Of a stretch of DNA of 64,000 nt, positions 1 through 14,700 are shown one piece after another (position 1 is the stretch's first letter; each line of letters starts with the position of its first letter). The notes under the pieces were generated by a model. That model was not told the origin of the DNA. It ran no database searches and saw only the letters and a list, made by a program, of their open reading frames with translations. Both the position numbers and the translations under genes were made by a program. Origin of the DNA: Toxoplasma gondii ME49 (taxonomy: Eukaryota; Apicomplexa; Conoidasida; Eucoccidiorida; Sarcocystidae); NCBI RefSeq assembly GCF_000006565.2, contig NC_031470.1, positions 1,676,954 through 1,740,953 of the forward strand. The letters run 5' to 3'.

Positions 1-765
1 AGGTAGGCCCCCTCGCTTTTTCACTTTTGTTGCTCCTCCGCAGTTCTCTTCCTCTCTGCTCTCGGTTACTCACGACCATTAAAGGGAGGCCTCTTCCTCA
101 CTCCAAAGCCTCTCTCACGTTATCGGCATTTTCCTGTGCGCCAGCGTTCGCAGGAATTCAACAGCAAATTGCATGTCTGCATACATTTCAATGAGACACT
201 GATACATATATGTATAAATACATGTCTGCGTCTCCTACGTTGCTTTATTCTTTTGTTTTTTTAGCTCCTATTTGCCCTCTCTTCACGTTTCGCCTCATCT
301 CTGGTCTCACGCGTAGACTTTCGTTGTGTAAGTGGAATTCGTTCTCCCATCTCTTTTTTCCGTCTTGCTTTATTATTGTCTTTGTCTCCTCTCAGCCGCC
401 GGCCTCCAGCCTGGTCGCGAAGCATCACCGGCATCGTACCAGCAAGACGCATGCGACGCCCTCGAGTACGGCCCCTGCCTTCTTTCGTTTCTTTTGCCTT
501 TCCTTGCACTCTTCGTTTGTTTTAGAGCTTTCTTTCCGCCGTTTCTTCTGTGCGTTTCGTCCCCATCGGCAACTCATTATCCAGAGAAAATTCCCTCGCA
601 TGTGCATGCACACAATTTCTTCCTCACGCTGTCTCCCCCCCCCTCCTCATGCGCATACACACATGGAAATTCCTGAGCATATCCCTTTGTAGAATACTTA
701 AATTTAGGTGCTTTAGTACTTCAGTACGTTCACAAGCTTGTATCACATATATCTTAATATCAAAG

Positions 766-796
<31 letters not shown>

Positions 797-825
797 GCGT
801 ACATATTCATATGTATATACATGTA

Positions 826-863
<38 letters not shown>

Positions 864-3800
864 TGTATGTGCGTACATGCACAGCTGTTTAGGTACACAT
901 TTATACATGTGTGTATACGTATGTCTGTGCAAACGTTGATTGTGCAATGTTTGCTTTGTTTCAGCATGGCACTGGCGATGCTGGAAGTCGCTGCACAGAT
1001 TCGCTACGAAGTGAAAAGCAATCAGGGAGTTTTATCGGGGTCTGCTGTCGGCTCGAGCTCAGCCGTCGGCCCCGCGGTGTCTGCCTCCAATCTTGAGGCT
1101 TCGGGCAACCACATGGAGCCTCGGCTTTCTCTCCATGGTCACAACTCTGGTACGAAACAAAAAAGAATCACATTGATGTTTGAATTAAATGAACATACAT
1201 GTATATATATAGATAGATATAGGTATAGATATGGATGCATGGATTTAACATGTATACTATGTGGGTGAGGAGTAGAAAGTATATCTGTGTTAAGAGGCAA
1301 GAGTAGTGATTAGGAAAACGACGAAGGTAAGTGAGGGGGTGGAGAGAGGCGGCAAGGGGAGGGAAGGGAGAAGGGCAGGAGACGTGATGAAGGAAGAGTG
1401 AGAAGAGATCATTTAGAAAAAGATATCCATGGCCAACTAGCGACATTCGGGGACCAGCATCCAAAGTCTCTTGTGCTTTCATGGCCATCGTGTTCGGGGG
1501 TACACCAGGTGTACTGACACTCAGCGTAGACTTGAAAAGCCATGCAGTGCTTGAAGGCTCTGTGATGCTAAGGAGTTGACGAAATGCTTCACACGGTAGT
1601 CGGTACTACAGGGAGTAGACGCGCCGCACGACCGTCCACGCAGTTCTGTAGAGGAGACACTTGGGGACCCAAACTGGGAACATGCTCATTGTCTGAAGGA
1701 GTCCCTTGGAAGGGTGTCGGCCGGGAGCCGGAGGCGGCCAGCCGTCTTCTTCACAAACATCTTCTCTGTAGGCCTCAGCTTGGTCGTTTTAGGAAGTCAG
1801 GTCGCAGGCTATGCACTCATCGAACCGAGTCTGTTGCCGCTGGCCGGTCTCTCTGAACGCGGCTGTCCCTGGAGACTTTAAGGAGGAGTGGTGAGGGAAA
1901 CTGGGGGGCATGTTTCTAGTTCTTGATGCGTGCAAAGGAGTCTCCAGAGACGCCAGTTCGGGGAGCAGGAGTTCGTCAACGACATTTGCTTTTTTTTAGG
2001 TGTCGCCATGGGCAGTCGCATGAACAGCAGCCGGTTCCACCGACAGAAAACAGGCAGTGTCGTGCGCACTGTCCTCCAGTCTCGTCCGCAAAGAATTCGC
2101 GTAAAGATTGGAATTCACTCAGGTAGGTTTTCCGTACAGGTATTCGCGTCGTTTGCCAACTGTGGAAGAACTGCTTACGGTCGAATGCCTCAGGTACCGG
2201 CTCCTGTGTGTGTCTGGCGCTTTCTCCCCTCCGTTTCGTCTCCCTGTTCTACGAATAGTTTCTCCCCGGAGATCCTCTCCTCCCACTGTCGTTTGTCGAA
2301 TCCATCGGAGGAGGTTCTTAAGCAGTCTCTCGCCTTCCGTATCCGCTTCCTCTGTTCTCCCTCTCGCAGTGGGCCGCTGCGCGTCTCTTCTCTGTCTTCG
2401 TATCGAACTTCTGCGCGAGCCACTCGGGTGCAAGCGTTGAAGTAACGTCGAATGATCTGTGGGTGACTTTCTGCTTGCATGCGTCCCTCCAGGTCGTGTC
2501 ATCAGTGGAGTCGTCGGGGCCAAGAAGCCCCAATACGCGCTTTTCGGAGACACTGTCAACACAGGTATTTGAGGAACTCCTGATCTTCCAGAATTTTTCC
2601 TGTTCACGTTTTGCCAAGTCTGCGTCCATGTGTCTGGGTTCTTTTGCTTGTACTCAACTTATATATATATATATATATATATATGTTCTTGGATATCTGT
2701 GTGACTGTTTTTGTCTCCCCGTTTTCCCAGTTCTCCTGTTAGTGAATTCTGCAATTTCCAGCTGAGTCATTTTTGTCTAGAGATGCATTTCTGTACACAA
2801 ACGTTCACGTATGTGTCGACGTATATACACTTGAATAGGCTTGAGACTCGGAACGCCCGTCCAGACTGTGTTCTTCAAGCGAGTGCTTGCTGCACTTTAT
2901 ATGTCTGTGTGGGCTCCTTTGTCCTCCTTACCTATATATATATATATATATTTGCGTATATATTTTCGTGAGAAAGAGTTCATACACATGGGTGTCACAT
3001 ACAAGCGTGCACGTATTTCGGTTCTGTGATTTTCATCGCTTTTTCTGGGCGCTCCGATTCGAGTGTGAACTTCCGCTTTGTTTTGTCCCCACAGCAAGTC
3101 GTATGAAGACCACCGGACAGCCGGGCTACATTCACATTTCTGAGGATTCCTACGAGCTTGTCAAGGGGGACGATACTCTGGAATATGAATCACGACACAC
3201 AGAAGTCAAAGGCAAAGGTCTGATGAACACCTATCTTCTCGTCAGAGTCAAAGGTATGTTTAAAATGCGACGCACGAGAACATGTTCCCGACATATCTCT
3301 CTGTTACGCAAACTGCAACAATGTAGACCTATGTTCCTGCTTACCCCTATATGAATACAGGTCGATATGTTAGATTTACCTCAATTATAAATCCGTAGTT
3401 AGTATAACTATCTATCTATATCTGTATATATGCATATATGTGAAGAGACTTTTTCATGCATGAATATATGTACGTGGAGACCCGAGAATCTCTTTATCCT
3501 GCATGTGTATTATGTGTGTTTTTATTTTATGTGTAACATGCCTGTGGAGATGATCGATTCGGATGTATCGAGGCCGCACTGAAGGACGGCGGTGCTGCGC
3601 AGATCCGCTCCGCTCTCATTCATGCAGGGGATTAAAACGCGCAACTGAGAGTCTCAGACGCCTTCTTTGTGTGTCCATGATATCCCTCCATGTAGAAGAA
3701 GGACCCGCAGAGAAATCGATTTATGTAGTGCATATTCGTTTGTGTATATCTGTATTGTTTTTTGAATGTCTCTGGGTGCCGATTTGTGGTTTTGGGTTTC

Positions 3801-6800
3801 GTTGTGTGTCTTCTGTCATTTCTGTCACGAGTGTATCACTGGCGTCTGTTTGTGTCCTTGCAGGTTCGCCTTACCCTCACTTCGACGATCAAGAAGCAGA
3901 CGAGGGAGACGTGATCTCGGAAACAGGAGGTAAGGGAGCACCTGCGTCGCCTGATTTTTATGGAGGTGTCTGGTGTCGTCTTTCCTAATGTGCGTTTCTG
4001 CTTCGAAGCTCTCTCGTTCTGCTTCGTCTTCTCTGTCTCGCGTACCCTTCCCGTTCGGACGCTTCTCTTCCATGCTCTCCGAGCTTTCTCCATGTTAGCG
4101 GTGCCCGGCCTCCCTCTGTGCACTGACCTGCAGGACGTGAAGTGAACGAATGTCCTTTTTCTCTTTTCAGGCCAAAACGGCGAGTCGCGGCGGTCGACCG
4201 CTTCCCTGCCCAGGCAGCTGGAGACTGCGGGTGCGTCGTCGGGTGTACATACGGGCGAGGCGATGGGCTGTTTCGCTTCTGTGGGGTCTCGAGGAGAGAG
4301 TCAGACAGCGGCAGATGCGGCGGCGGCCGAGGCGATCGAAGAGGATATCCAAGTGGAGATCGACGAGGAAGGCGTCGTGGAAGACACCGTCGAAAAGGCA
4401 GTGGAAGATGTGCGACGTCTCAGGAACGAAGGGTCGCACGCAGTCGCGAGCGACGACTTCCCAGTCTCTCAGGCCGGTGCAGCGCAGCCGCGACGCTGCT
4501 CCCGCTTCCTCTTCCAAAATGCGGAGGAGCATGGAGCTGCAGAGCCTCAACGAGGAGAGGGCGCGCGCTTGATTCTCTCCCCTGGACAGACAGAGGGAAC
4601 GCGTCAAAGCGAGAAAGAGGGATCGGCTCTCGGCAGCAACATCGCTGCGAGTGCACGCGCAGATCGCAGGCCTGCCGGGCGGCGAGAGGATTCGAGAGGA
4701 GACAGCCGCTTCGACTACGAGTCCATGACAACACAGCAGCTTCTGCGAATCTACAGGAGACAACAGAAGGTCGCCAAGGTTCTCCAGTGGATCGACGAAG
4801 AACTGAGAGGGCAGCGCGATACAGCGCACAGACACGCAAGGACAGCGGACATCGTCGCGAAGCTCCTCGCTTCGTCGGGAGACGAGCAGGCAGCTGGAGA
4901 GAGTTCGGAAGCAGACCACGACGAAGTGCCTCTGGACGAGATCAAGGAGGAACTGCGGCGACAAGCTCGGGAGGCGAACGAGCAGGAACCCGCGAAGAGG
5001 TCCGGGGGAGACGCTCCACCCCACACACCTACACGCAAGGCCCTTCTCAAGGCCTTTCGCAGCGAAATCGTGCATGGATGCGCGGCTCCCACGGAAGAAG
5101 AGAAGACTGCAAAGGAAGGCAGAGAATCTGAAGTGGCTCTCGCCTCTCCAGAAACCGAGTCTCGAGACGCAAATGGCCAGCGAGTTTCCGAAAGGGATGC
5201 GTCAGATGCCCGTAAGCAAGGGCTGAGGGGAGGAGAAGAAAGGCAGCTGGAGAGGACGCAACAGAACGAGAGGTCTGCTCCACACAGTGCGCAGACGAGA
5301 GAGGACCGAGCGCTGGAAGTGGAAGGGATAGACAGAGGTAGAGAACACAAGAGATAGGAAGAGAACGGCAGAGCCTGTGCAACAGAAGGGACAAGCACGG
5401 GAGAGAGGACGCCAGAGAACGAGTTCAAAAGCGTATGGAAAACAAGAGAGCAGCGAATTAGGTCTGGAGAAGGATAGGGAGAGAACGGAGTAGAGACAGT
5501 GGGAAAACGAAAAAGTGAGCTAATTCTGCCTGTCCGTTCTTGATTTTTGTTTTTAGGAGAGGGCGGCGCGTCTCCGCAACCGGACCACGCGGCGCCTCCG
5601 TCAGGGCTACCGCAGGGATTGAAAGGACAAGAGACAGAGAAGCAGCAAGGCTGGAAACTGTTTCGTTCTGCGAGTCTGGTGCGCGCCGCCGGCCAGTCGT
5701 TTGCTTCTCTCTTCAGGTGAGTCTCAAGAGTCCACATGTTCTCTCTTTTCGTCGAAACAGGTATCTTTTTTTGTCTGTCTGCCATACCTTTTGAATCGGC
5801 AAAAACGCCCACACGATCAAGCCTCCTCTGTACTTGGAGTTTTCCAGTGGACGCGTTACAAGGTGTTCTCACTACGGACATGTTAAGCGACTGGTCAGTT
5901 GTTTCGTCCAATTGACTGTGAAACGTCCACAGCGGCAAATCGCGTTTGTTTTCCGTAGAGTCTTGACGGTTCTCTATGTGCTCTGAGATTGAAATATCTG
6001 AAGCTCCAACAGGCTGTCCAAACGAGTCACTGGAGACGTCGGCAACTGGAGGCCTTCACGTCACAGAAAACGTTGTACATATCTCCAGAGAAGCTTCGAC
6101 GCAGACACACATCTTCGTTTCACTACACGAAGCCCTCGCTTTTGTGTGTCTTTGGGCTATCCTCCACCGCGTTCGTCATTCTGGACGAAACCCCCGGTAT
6201 ACACGTATCTTTCCGTGTACGTATATATATATATATATATGTGTATATATGTGGATGTTTGTGTGATTCTGGATACCTGTGAGGGACTTGAGAAGTCAGC
6301 TGTTTCCGGGAGCAAGCTGAACTGTCTTTTTCTTGCAGGCGGCGCAAACCGGCCGCTCCTTCTGAAGCTGCGAGCCCCTCAAGTGCGGACACACCCATGG
6401 ATAGCCGCGTCTCGCCGACGTCGGTCGATGACGAAGACCTGGGTATGTCGACGGGAAAGCCTGTCTCCTTTTGCAGTCGGCTAGCCTCCTCGCGTCAAAG
6501 AGCAGGTTTCTGCCTAAAGTGTTCTCTGTGGAGCGTTTCGAGTGACGTTCATTAAAGATTCCATTCAGATCGCTCGGGTCCCGACCGGTAGCTGGGCGTC
6601 TTGCAGTGTCTCTCTCAGTCTGCATTTCTATCTCTTTGTAGATCTGCTTCGCTGTATCAGTGCATATGTTTCGATTAGTATTGATGCACGACTGGACAGA
6701 CATGGAGGCATCCCTCCACGTAGCTGCGAATCCGTTTCTCCACAGATGTCAACATGCAAGCATTTAAACATCTATGTATCTATGTTTGTGTGTGTGTGTG

Positions 6801-9512
6801 TGTCAAGCGGTGTGCGATGCATGCGTTTCGGAACACAAACACTTGCGTGGAGGTGAAGCGAGTTGTTTTTTTTATAGAGCAAAACAGAGTGACGCGAATC
6901 GGCGTATCGAGTGAGTGGCTGCTTCTCAAATTCAAAGACAAGAATCTCGAGGCGCGCTATCGAACGCACTTTTACAACAACAAGTCCAACATTAACACAA
7001 TTGAACAAGCCCTCATCATCTTTCTTGTAAGTTTACAAACCTTTTCTCGAGTGGCTCTTCTCTCCTGTTCTCCTTTTTCTTTTGTTTCCGGTTCCTCATT
7101 TCGCTGTCTCTCTTCTCTTCTTCTCTGCCTTCGCTGCTTCTGCCCCCTCTCTGCTTTCCTTCTTTTCGCTGTCCATCATGTTCATACTCGTTTTTGTTTT
7201 TCCTCTGTCTCATCTCCTGTGTGTTCGTCTCTCTCCTCTCTTCTTCCTCTCTTGCTCCTTCTTTCTCCCCTCATCTCCCTCCGCGCTCCGCGTTCTTGGT
7301 GGTTTTCTGCCCTCGCCTCTGGATACCTCTGCCGTGCTTCCCGTCGGTGCCATTTTAAAAGAAAGTCTTTCTCACTTTGAAGCTGCCGGGGTGTCATCTT
7401 TTTCTCTCTTTGCAGGTGACCTTTTGCGTTCAAACGCTGACACGGCTGGCGCTGCCGCGCTTCTACGTTGTTTGCTCTCATCACACGATCAACCTCCACG
7501 TCTGCACAGGCCTTTACTGGGCGGTTCGCGCGACGTACACCTTAGCCGCGTTCGTCCTCTGGATGTTGTTCCACTACCGAAACCGAAAGGAGGTGAGCAC
7601 CGATCGCTTCTCGATTCCGCGACGCCTGTACGCCTTCTAGAGAGAGCTGCAACTGTTTGCGGTTAAACGACGCGGCCAGCAGGTCGTCACCATATGCACG
7701 GAAAGGAACACAGCTAAAAACCTGAACAGCCGAAGATCATGAAGACAGGAAAGGCCTTTAGATTTATATCACATTCTTATATACGTGTATATAGGTACTT
7801 TCCTATTAATGTTTAAAGCTGCTTTTATGTGTATATCTATCGAAGCACTCCTACCTTTATTTATATTTTTATATTTTTATATGCATATATAAACATATAC
7901 CTATACATATGGATTTCTGGAGCTGGGAGTCACTCGACTTGTTGACAAAGCGAGCGTTAAAACCGTCGTGTCGATCACTGGAGTGGGGATATGTGAGCGT
8001 GGATTTACGAGTACATTTACTGTATTTCTACCTCTCCCCTGTTCAGTCTCTCTCTGTGTCTGTGTTTGCCCATGCGTTTTTTGTATGGTACACGAAGAGC
8101 TTCGTCACTGCCGCCGTCACGGGCCTTGATATGCCTTCTGCCTTCTTTTCTTTCTGCGTGCAGGTGGCGACATGTTTGGAGCTTCGCTGGATGGTTTTCC
8201 TTCTGAATTTGCTGTTTATTTCTGCGTCGTGTGTCTTCGCACTCTCGAACTCCTGGGGTGTCTGCGGACAGCAGCAGGAAGACCATGGGGCATCCGAGAC
8301 CGCCGTGGAGAACACCCTGGTCGCTCTCTCGCATCTTGCGAAAGACGGCAGCTTCCCGGCCGACGACGCAGAAGTGAACAGCGTCGCCGGCTCGCCTCTC
8401 GCTCAGGCCATGCACTCTCCCTTCACCACGGCAGGCGTCTCACGAGCCTCCCGAATGCTGAGGAGTGGAGGCGTCAGTGTCTCCGGAGGAACGGATTGCA
8501 CGGGTGTCGGCACCTCGGGTGAAGAGGGATCCGACCTCGTGACTGCCAACGGGAGGGCCTACACCTACTGGCTTCTCAGCGACACGATTGAGCTCTTCTT
8601 CTACATCGTCATTCTCCACCACAACACCGGTAGGACCGACGAACAGCGGGCGGCCGACAGATGGGGAAAAGCGCGAGGCCAAATGCGGTGGGTGGAGAAT
8701 GCGGGGAGAGACACAGAAGCAGAAAGCAGGACGCAGATATCGAGGGGGGAGACCACGGAGAGGAGAGAAGCAAAGGAAGAGAGGAATCAACGGGGCAGGG
8801 AGTGATGCAGACGCAATTGAGGAAGAGACAAAGAGTGAAGCTCCAGGCCGTGAGACGCAGGAAGGAAGGTGTGCCGAAAAAGAAAGAAAGGAAAGGAACG
8901 AGGTCGCGAGAGAGAAAGGAGAAGCCACAACATAGGCACGAGAAAAGAAAGAGGTATTTTCGAGGACTTTTGCGGCGCATCTAAGCTGCATGGAGGCGAG
9001 TCAAGGAAACGAGCGTTCCCAATTCATGCAGCTGGAGTGTCAACTGTGTTTGCGTCGACCTCCGCATTGGTTCAAAGACTTCCTTGGGTCCTGCGAACTG
9101 TAAGCCCGTACCTGACATGCAAAACACAACGCAGTCTGGCGATGCGCATGCGCGACTTCTTCTCTTCAGGTCTCTTGTTCCAAAACTGCATCCTCGTCGA
9201 TGTCCTGCTGATGACGATGAGCTTAACGTTCATCATCACCACAGCCAGGGAAACCGCGTCGACAGTCAGGTGAGAGAATTCGCGTGTAACACTCGTCGAA
9301 GGGTGTCTCCTTTCAGCTGCGGAGACGTCTTGTTTCGTCTGATTCTGTACATGTGGATAGACACCCATACATGTTTTGAGTGTGTATTTAATCGTAAATA
9401 TATCTGTATCTACATTCATGGTTGATGAAAGTCAGCTGCCATGGCTATCACGATTCTGTCCAAACCTATAAGCGCGTTCCCAAGGATGGGGTGTTCTTGC
9501 GTACAATACTAC

Positions 9513-9569
<57 letters not shown>

Positions 9570-9843
9570 TATATAAATTGTGTTTCTATGTGTTATCAAG
9601 GATGTGTAGACCCGTTTCAGTTTTACGTGAGCGTTGTTGTTTGAAAGGAGTCTGATTGCTCTGTGTCTCCAACATCTTTCTTGACTCTCAGCACGATTGC
9701 CACCTTCCCCTGCTACGTCTTCTTCAACTTGGTGAGCCTTTCTCTTTCAAAAAAACATCCTTTGTGAAAAACGGTACTCCCCAGCCTTCAACCAGAGAGT
9801 TCACAGCGGCTTTCGCTTTTCCCGTTCTCAACGTATATGTACT

Positions 9844-9899
<56 letters not shown>

Positions 9900-9926
9900 A
9901 ATATAAGCAAGTGCATACATAGATTG

Positions 9927-9957
<31 letters not shown>

Positions 9958-10975
9958 TATGAAGGTAAACATGTATGCTTTTGTTTGTATGTATTATGCG
10001 CATTTGTTTGCATGTTTTGGTTTTTTACATTTGCTTTTCCTTTTTTCAGGTCAGTGCATACTGCAAAGAGTACATCGATCGTCTGACTTTCTACGTGAAC
10101 GAGCATGCCAAGACGACAGAAAGCCGTGCGACGCAGCTTCTCAACGATATGCTTCCGAAGCAGGTACACCCGAAAAACGTACACCTTTTCCTCGTTTCTT
10201 CCTTTCTTGAAGCTTGCTAAAAGGCCGAGGTCTCGAGGCACACGCGTTTCACAGCTGGAGGCCTTCAGGTCGGCGTACACATGTGCTCGGTCAGGCGTAC
10301 ATGTGTACATTTAAGCAATCATATATATATATATATACCTATGTGGGTAAACATATATATATATATATATATATTGTATACAGATTTACATATATATATG
10401 TATCTGTATGTTTGTATATATTGGATTGCATTCTCTGCATGTGTATGAGGGTGCATTTTTCTTTTTTTTTGTTTTTTCAGGTTCTGGAGGAGTTTCAGCA
10501 GGACAAGCTGAAGCTCGCGTATCTCCACGAGAACGTGACTTTCCTTTTCGCAGATATTTGTGGGTTTACAAGTTGGGCAAAGGGTGTGGACGCTTGCGAG
10601 GTGAGGACACGGTTTGGAGAGAAAAGAAACTTTGCCTCAGAATCGTGCTTTTCCCCCTTTTGCCCGAGACGCCCTGAACCCATTTGTCGAGTTTTCTGAA
10701 ATTCTGTGCATTCTTGCAAACTGCGTCTGCGCGCGCTCTTCAGGTCGTAACAATGCTGCAGAAACTCTTTGCGAAGTTCGACAAAGACAGTACCAAGTTC
10801 GGCCTGTACAAACTCTGCACCATCGGAGACGCTTACGTCGCTGTCTCCGAACCGGTCACCGCAGAGAATGCTGTAAGGGACTGTCTATCCACCGTTCCAG
10901 AAAACGAACTGGTGGAGCGATACAGATATGGAATTGCTTGTGTGCAAGTATGCATGCATATATAAATATATATAT

Positions 10976-11006
<31 letters not shown>

Positions 11007-11753
11007 TAAATATATAAATATATAGATCGCTAGATAGGCAGAGAGATCGATAGACAGGCGCGTGTATGCAGTTGGCCATTTGCAGAGAGGGAGAATTACC
11101 TGCAGGAAAAGCGGCGTTTTTCCGGTCACACTACAGTGAAAGTTCGGGTGCAGAGAAATCCAGAAATAAACGTGTCTGGATCTGCATGCTCACGAAGGTC
11201 TTCGGTGAATGCCACCCTGCACATGGATTTCCAGTACGAGTATATATTATTGTACATGTAGATACATATATTTATATTTATTTGTGCATCCCTGTACAGA
11301 TGTATACGGATAGGATGTGACGTTCATAGAGACGTGATTGTGTCACATGCGTAGCAAGATGGACGAGTATCTCGAAGACGAGATGGCCCAGAGATTGCTA
11401 AAGACATGCCTCGAGAACTGTGTGTGTTGAAGGCGTTTGTGTCTGTCGACTTCTGTTCTTCCGCTCCAAGGCGTTTTCTTCTGGGTATGACGCTGGTCAT
11501 TGTTTTGACTTTTTTTGATTTTTCTTCTGTTTCGTTTTTCTGCAGCAAGACACAGACCCCCGAGAGGGCATGTGGCTTGTCTACGAGATGGCTAAGGCGA
11601 TGATCGGAAACATCACCGAAGTTCGAGAGCGTTTGTGCATTCCCAATCTGAACATGCGCATAGGTACAGTTCTGTCGACTATTCCACTTGCTGCTGCAAC
11701 CTCGTCTTTCTTTCAAACCCCAGACATACATAGAGACATACATAGACACATGC

Positions 11754-11785
<32 letters not shown>

Positions 11786-14700
11786 CGACACATAGATAGA
11801 AGCATAGATGCATAGGTAGATGCATAGAAAGATACACAAAAGCTGACATCTGCATACGGCCGTACCTAATTGAATTAATATATACACGTATACATATATA
11901 TGTACATATATATATATATATATAAACGAATGCGTGTTTCCATTTTGTCGTGTAATCGACGTGGAGACATATTTGCAGGTGTCTGTAGTGCATAACATGT
12001 GCATGTAGATGGAACCCTCGAGGTCGCGACCTGGGGAAAAACTCGCGTTTCAGAAGTGGACCACAGTGATGTCTTTCATGACTTTGCAGGTCTGCACTAC
12101 GGAAGCTGCGTAGGAGGCGTTATCGGGAGTGGACGCCTTCGTTACGATTTGTGGGGAATGGATGTCTTGACGGGGAACATGATGGAGAGCAACGGAGTTC
12201 CTGGAAAAATCAATGTCTCGGAAATCCTGAAAAACGAAATGGAAAAAGGCTTTCCAGGGTAAGTCCAGCTATACGTATGAACAGAGCTTCGGCACAAATC
12301 GAGACACAGACGCGCGACGAAGCAGACGCCACCTGCCTGTCTGCATGCTAAAACGCGCATGGAAGTCTGTCTATAACTTTATGTGTGTATACATATATAT
12401 GCATATATGGATGTTTGTGCATGAGCCGATCTACTTGTTTCCACATTCTTTGTTTCTCATGTCTGAGGGCGACGTGGGTTCGCCGCTTGAGATGGGGTGA
12501 GAGCTTGCAACTGGATTTTCTTGTGACTCTCCAGTTTCCGCATATCCAGTCCAGCGCTCTGTCTTCTGTATGCGTGGACCACCGAAGAAGCGTCTCTCTT
12601 ACCGACTGCTTCATAAATGACGTCGGCGAGCTTCTCTTCCAGTTGTCGTTCAGAAGGGAATGCAGAGTTTGACCAGGGACAGAAAGAACGAAGTTGAAAG
12701 GAAACGAACTTTTGATAGTTTTGTCCGCTTCCCGGTTTTGACGCACTGCAGAGAATTCGTTTTCAAGTTCAACAAGACAGTAGCGGTCTTGCAAAGCACC
12801 GTCGACTCGTACCTCATTCGCCCTGCGTAAGTTGCGCGTTGTCGTTTTGAAAAAAGACAGGAACTGTGCTTCACAATCGCACGTCCTCTCCGATAAACTG
12901 TGCTATTTCTCCGGTCTTGGCACCGGAGTCTCTCGAGCGTCCAAGGTTTCTGTCTCCCTCAGTCTTTACCTCACTTTTTCTTTCTTCCTTCCCTTCTCTC
13001 TTTCGTTCTCTTTCCTCTCTCTTTCTCCTTCGTCTTCTCTCCTTCGCTTGCCTCTCGTTGGCGTCTCTCTGTTTCTGGGTGTCTCCATCGTGTTCGCTTC
13101 CAGCTCAGGTTCAAGCAGGCCTTTGCGGCGTAGCGGGTGACGCGCATGCACCTGTCTCGGTGTCTCCCCCCCTCGTGTGTCAACTGGCTCTTGTTTCTTT
13201 GTTCGGCCAGTGCGAACACTGCAGTCGGCCTCTTCGCTGTGGTTCTCGGATTCGTCAAGGCGACGCTTTTCTGCTCTTCTCTTCAGGAAGGATTTCGACG
13301 AAGACGAAGAACTTGCGGCAGCGGCGGCGACGATGGCTGTTGCAGGTCCCTCTGCCTCTCTTCAGCAGGGCGGCGGTGCGATCCCTCAAGTGCAGGCGGT
13401 TGCCTCTGGTCTCCGCAGAGATGCTACATCGTAAGCTCCGCCCCTTTTCGGAATCCAGCAGGCGAAGTCAGCCGTCGCTTCTTCCGACTTTGCCTCGTGT
13501 CTCCTTCGCAGCCTCCTCTGTGTCTTTTTCCCCTCCGTGCGTCTCCCGACCACCGTTTCTTCTGTTCTCCTTTCCGTGCTCTCCGTACGCTTGCTGATCG
13601 TTCCTGGTGCATCGCTCTGTCCAATCAAGAATCAGTGTGTACGCTTGTCCACATCTCTCCGTCTGGGAACTTCCGAAGAGAGACGAAAATGCTCATCGCC
13701 ATCTGGACTCCGCATGCATCTGACGCGTATTCTACGGACACCCTCACACACATCTATACTTGTTCACATGTATACCCATATATGTAACCCATATATGTAT
13801 GCACATCTGCTCCCAGGTGTTTGTCTCTCTCTCTCTCTGTGTAAGTTTCTCTGCATGCAATCTGTGTATGTATGTGCACGTGAATACGCATGAATACATA
13901 TATACATATACATATATACATATACATATATACCTATATATATATATATATGCATACGTGGGTGTACTCGTCCATTTGATTTTCAACTTTGCGTGGCACC
14001 ATTTCGTCGTTTTGGGGAGTGTACGGAGACGCTGAATTTGCATGAGTGTGGCGGAGTCGCGCTGTGAGTTTTTGCTCTTTTCCTCGCCCTGTGTGTTCTT
14101 CTTTTGCGCAGCATTCGAGGAAATTACCGCAGGAGATTCACCATTCTTGGCAGTGCGCCGCGCGTTCTGGGACGCCGACAGTCTCTCAGGGGTCACCAGT
14201 TCAGTGCACTCGCTCTCGTGTCACACGTAAGTTCAGATGCATGTGCACCGAATTCAGAAAAGGCGCTCCGGAGGCAAATTGAGACAAACATGCAACAAAA
14301 CCTACCGAGTCTGCTTTTCTCCTGTGTCGGCAGCGACTTCCCGCTACACAGACGTCGTCACAGATCCGTTTCAGGAGCTCTCTACTTGGATACTGAACAT
14401 ATATTTTTATACATATATCGATTCCTATTTGGATTTGGATGTCTGTATGTTCTCAAACGTACAGACAAGTTGATCACTCTTGTTCGATAAATCGGTATAT
14501 GTGTGGGTGTGCGTATATGGATGTTTGTGTCTTCAACGAGGCAGAACTTGGTGGATAGGTTATTTTTTCGAGATGTCGGCACCTGTGCAGAGCTGTGGTG
14601 AGATGTTTGGCGCGTATCCTTGCGCGTTGTTTGTGTTTTTTTCTCGCAGGGCGATTCTGGACCCAGCGACGAACCGCGCCATCTGGGAGACGAAGGGCAA

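Noticed and set aside
4167..5075. 302-codon minus-strand frame
   Set aside because: Shadow of the long linker exon of the cyclase (4171-5337), which is fixed by phase on both sides.
8640..8960. Purine-rich stretch with open frames after a cyclase exon
   Set aside because: Lies between a good donor (8629/8630) and an acceptor (9169/9170) with matching phase, so it is intron.
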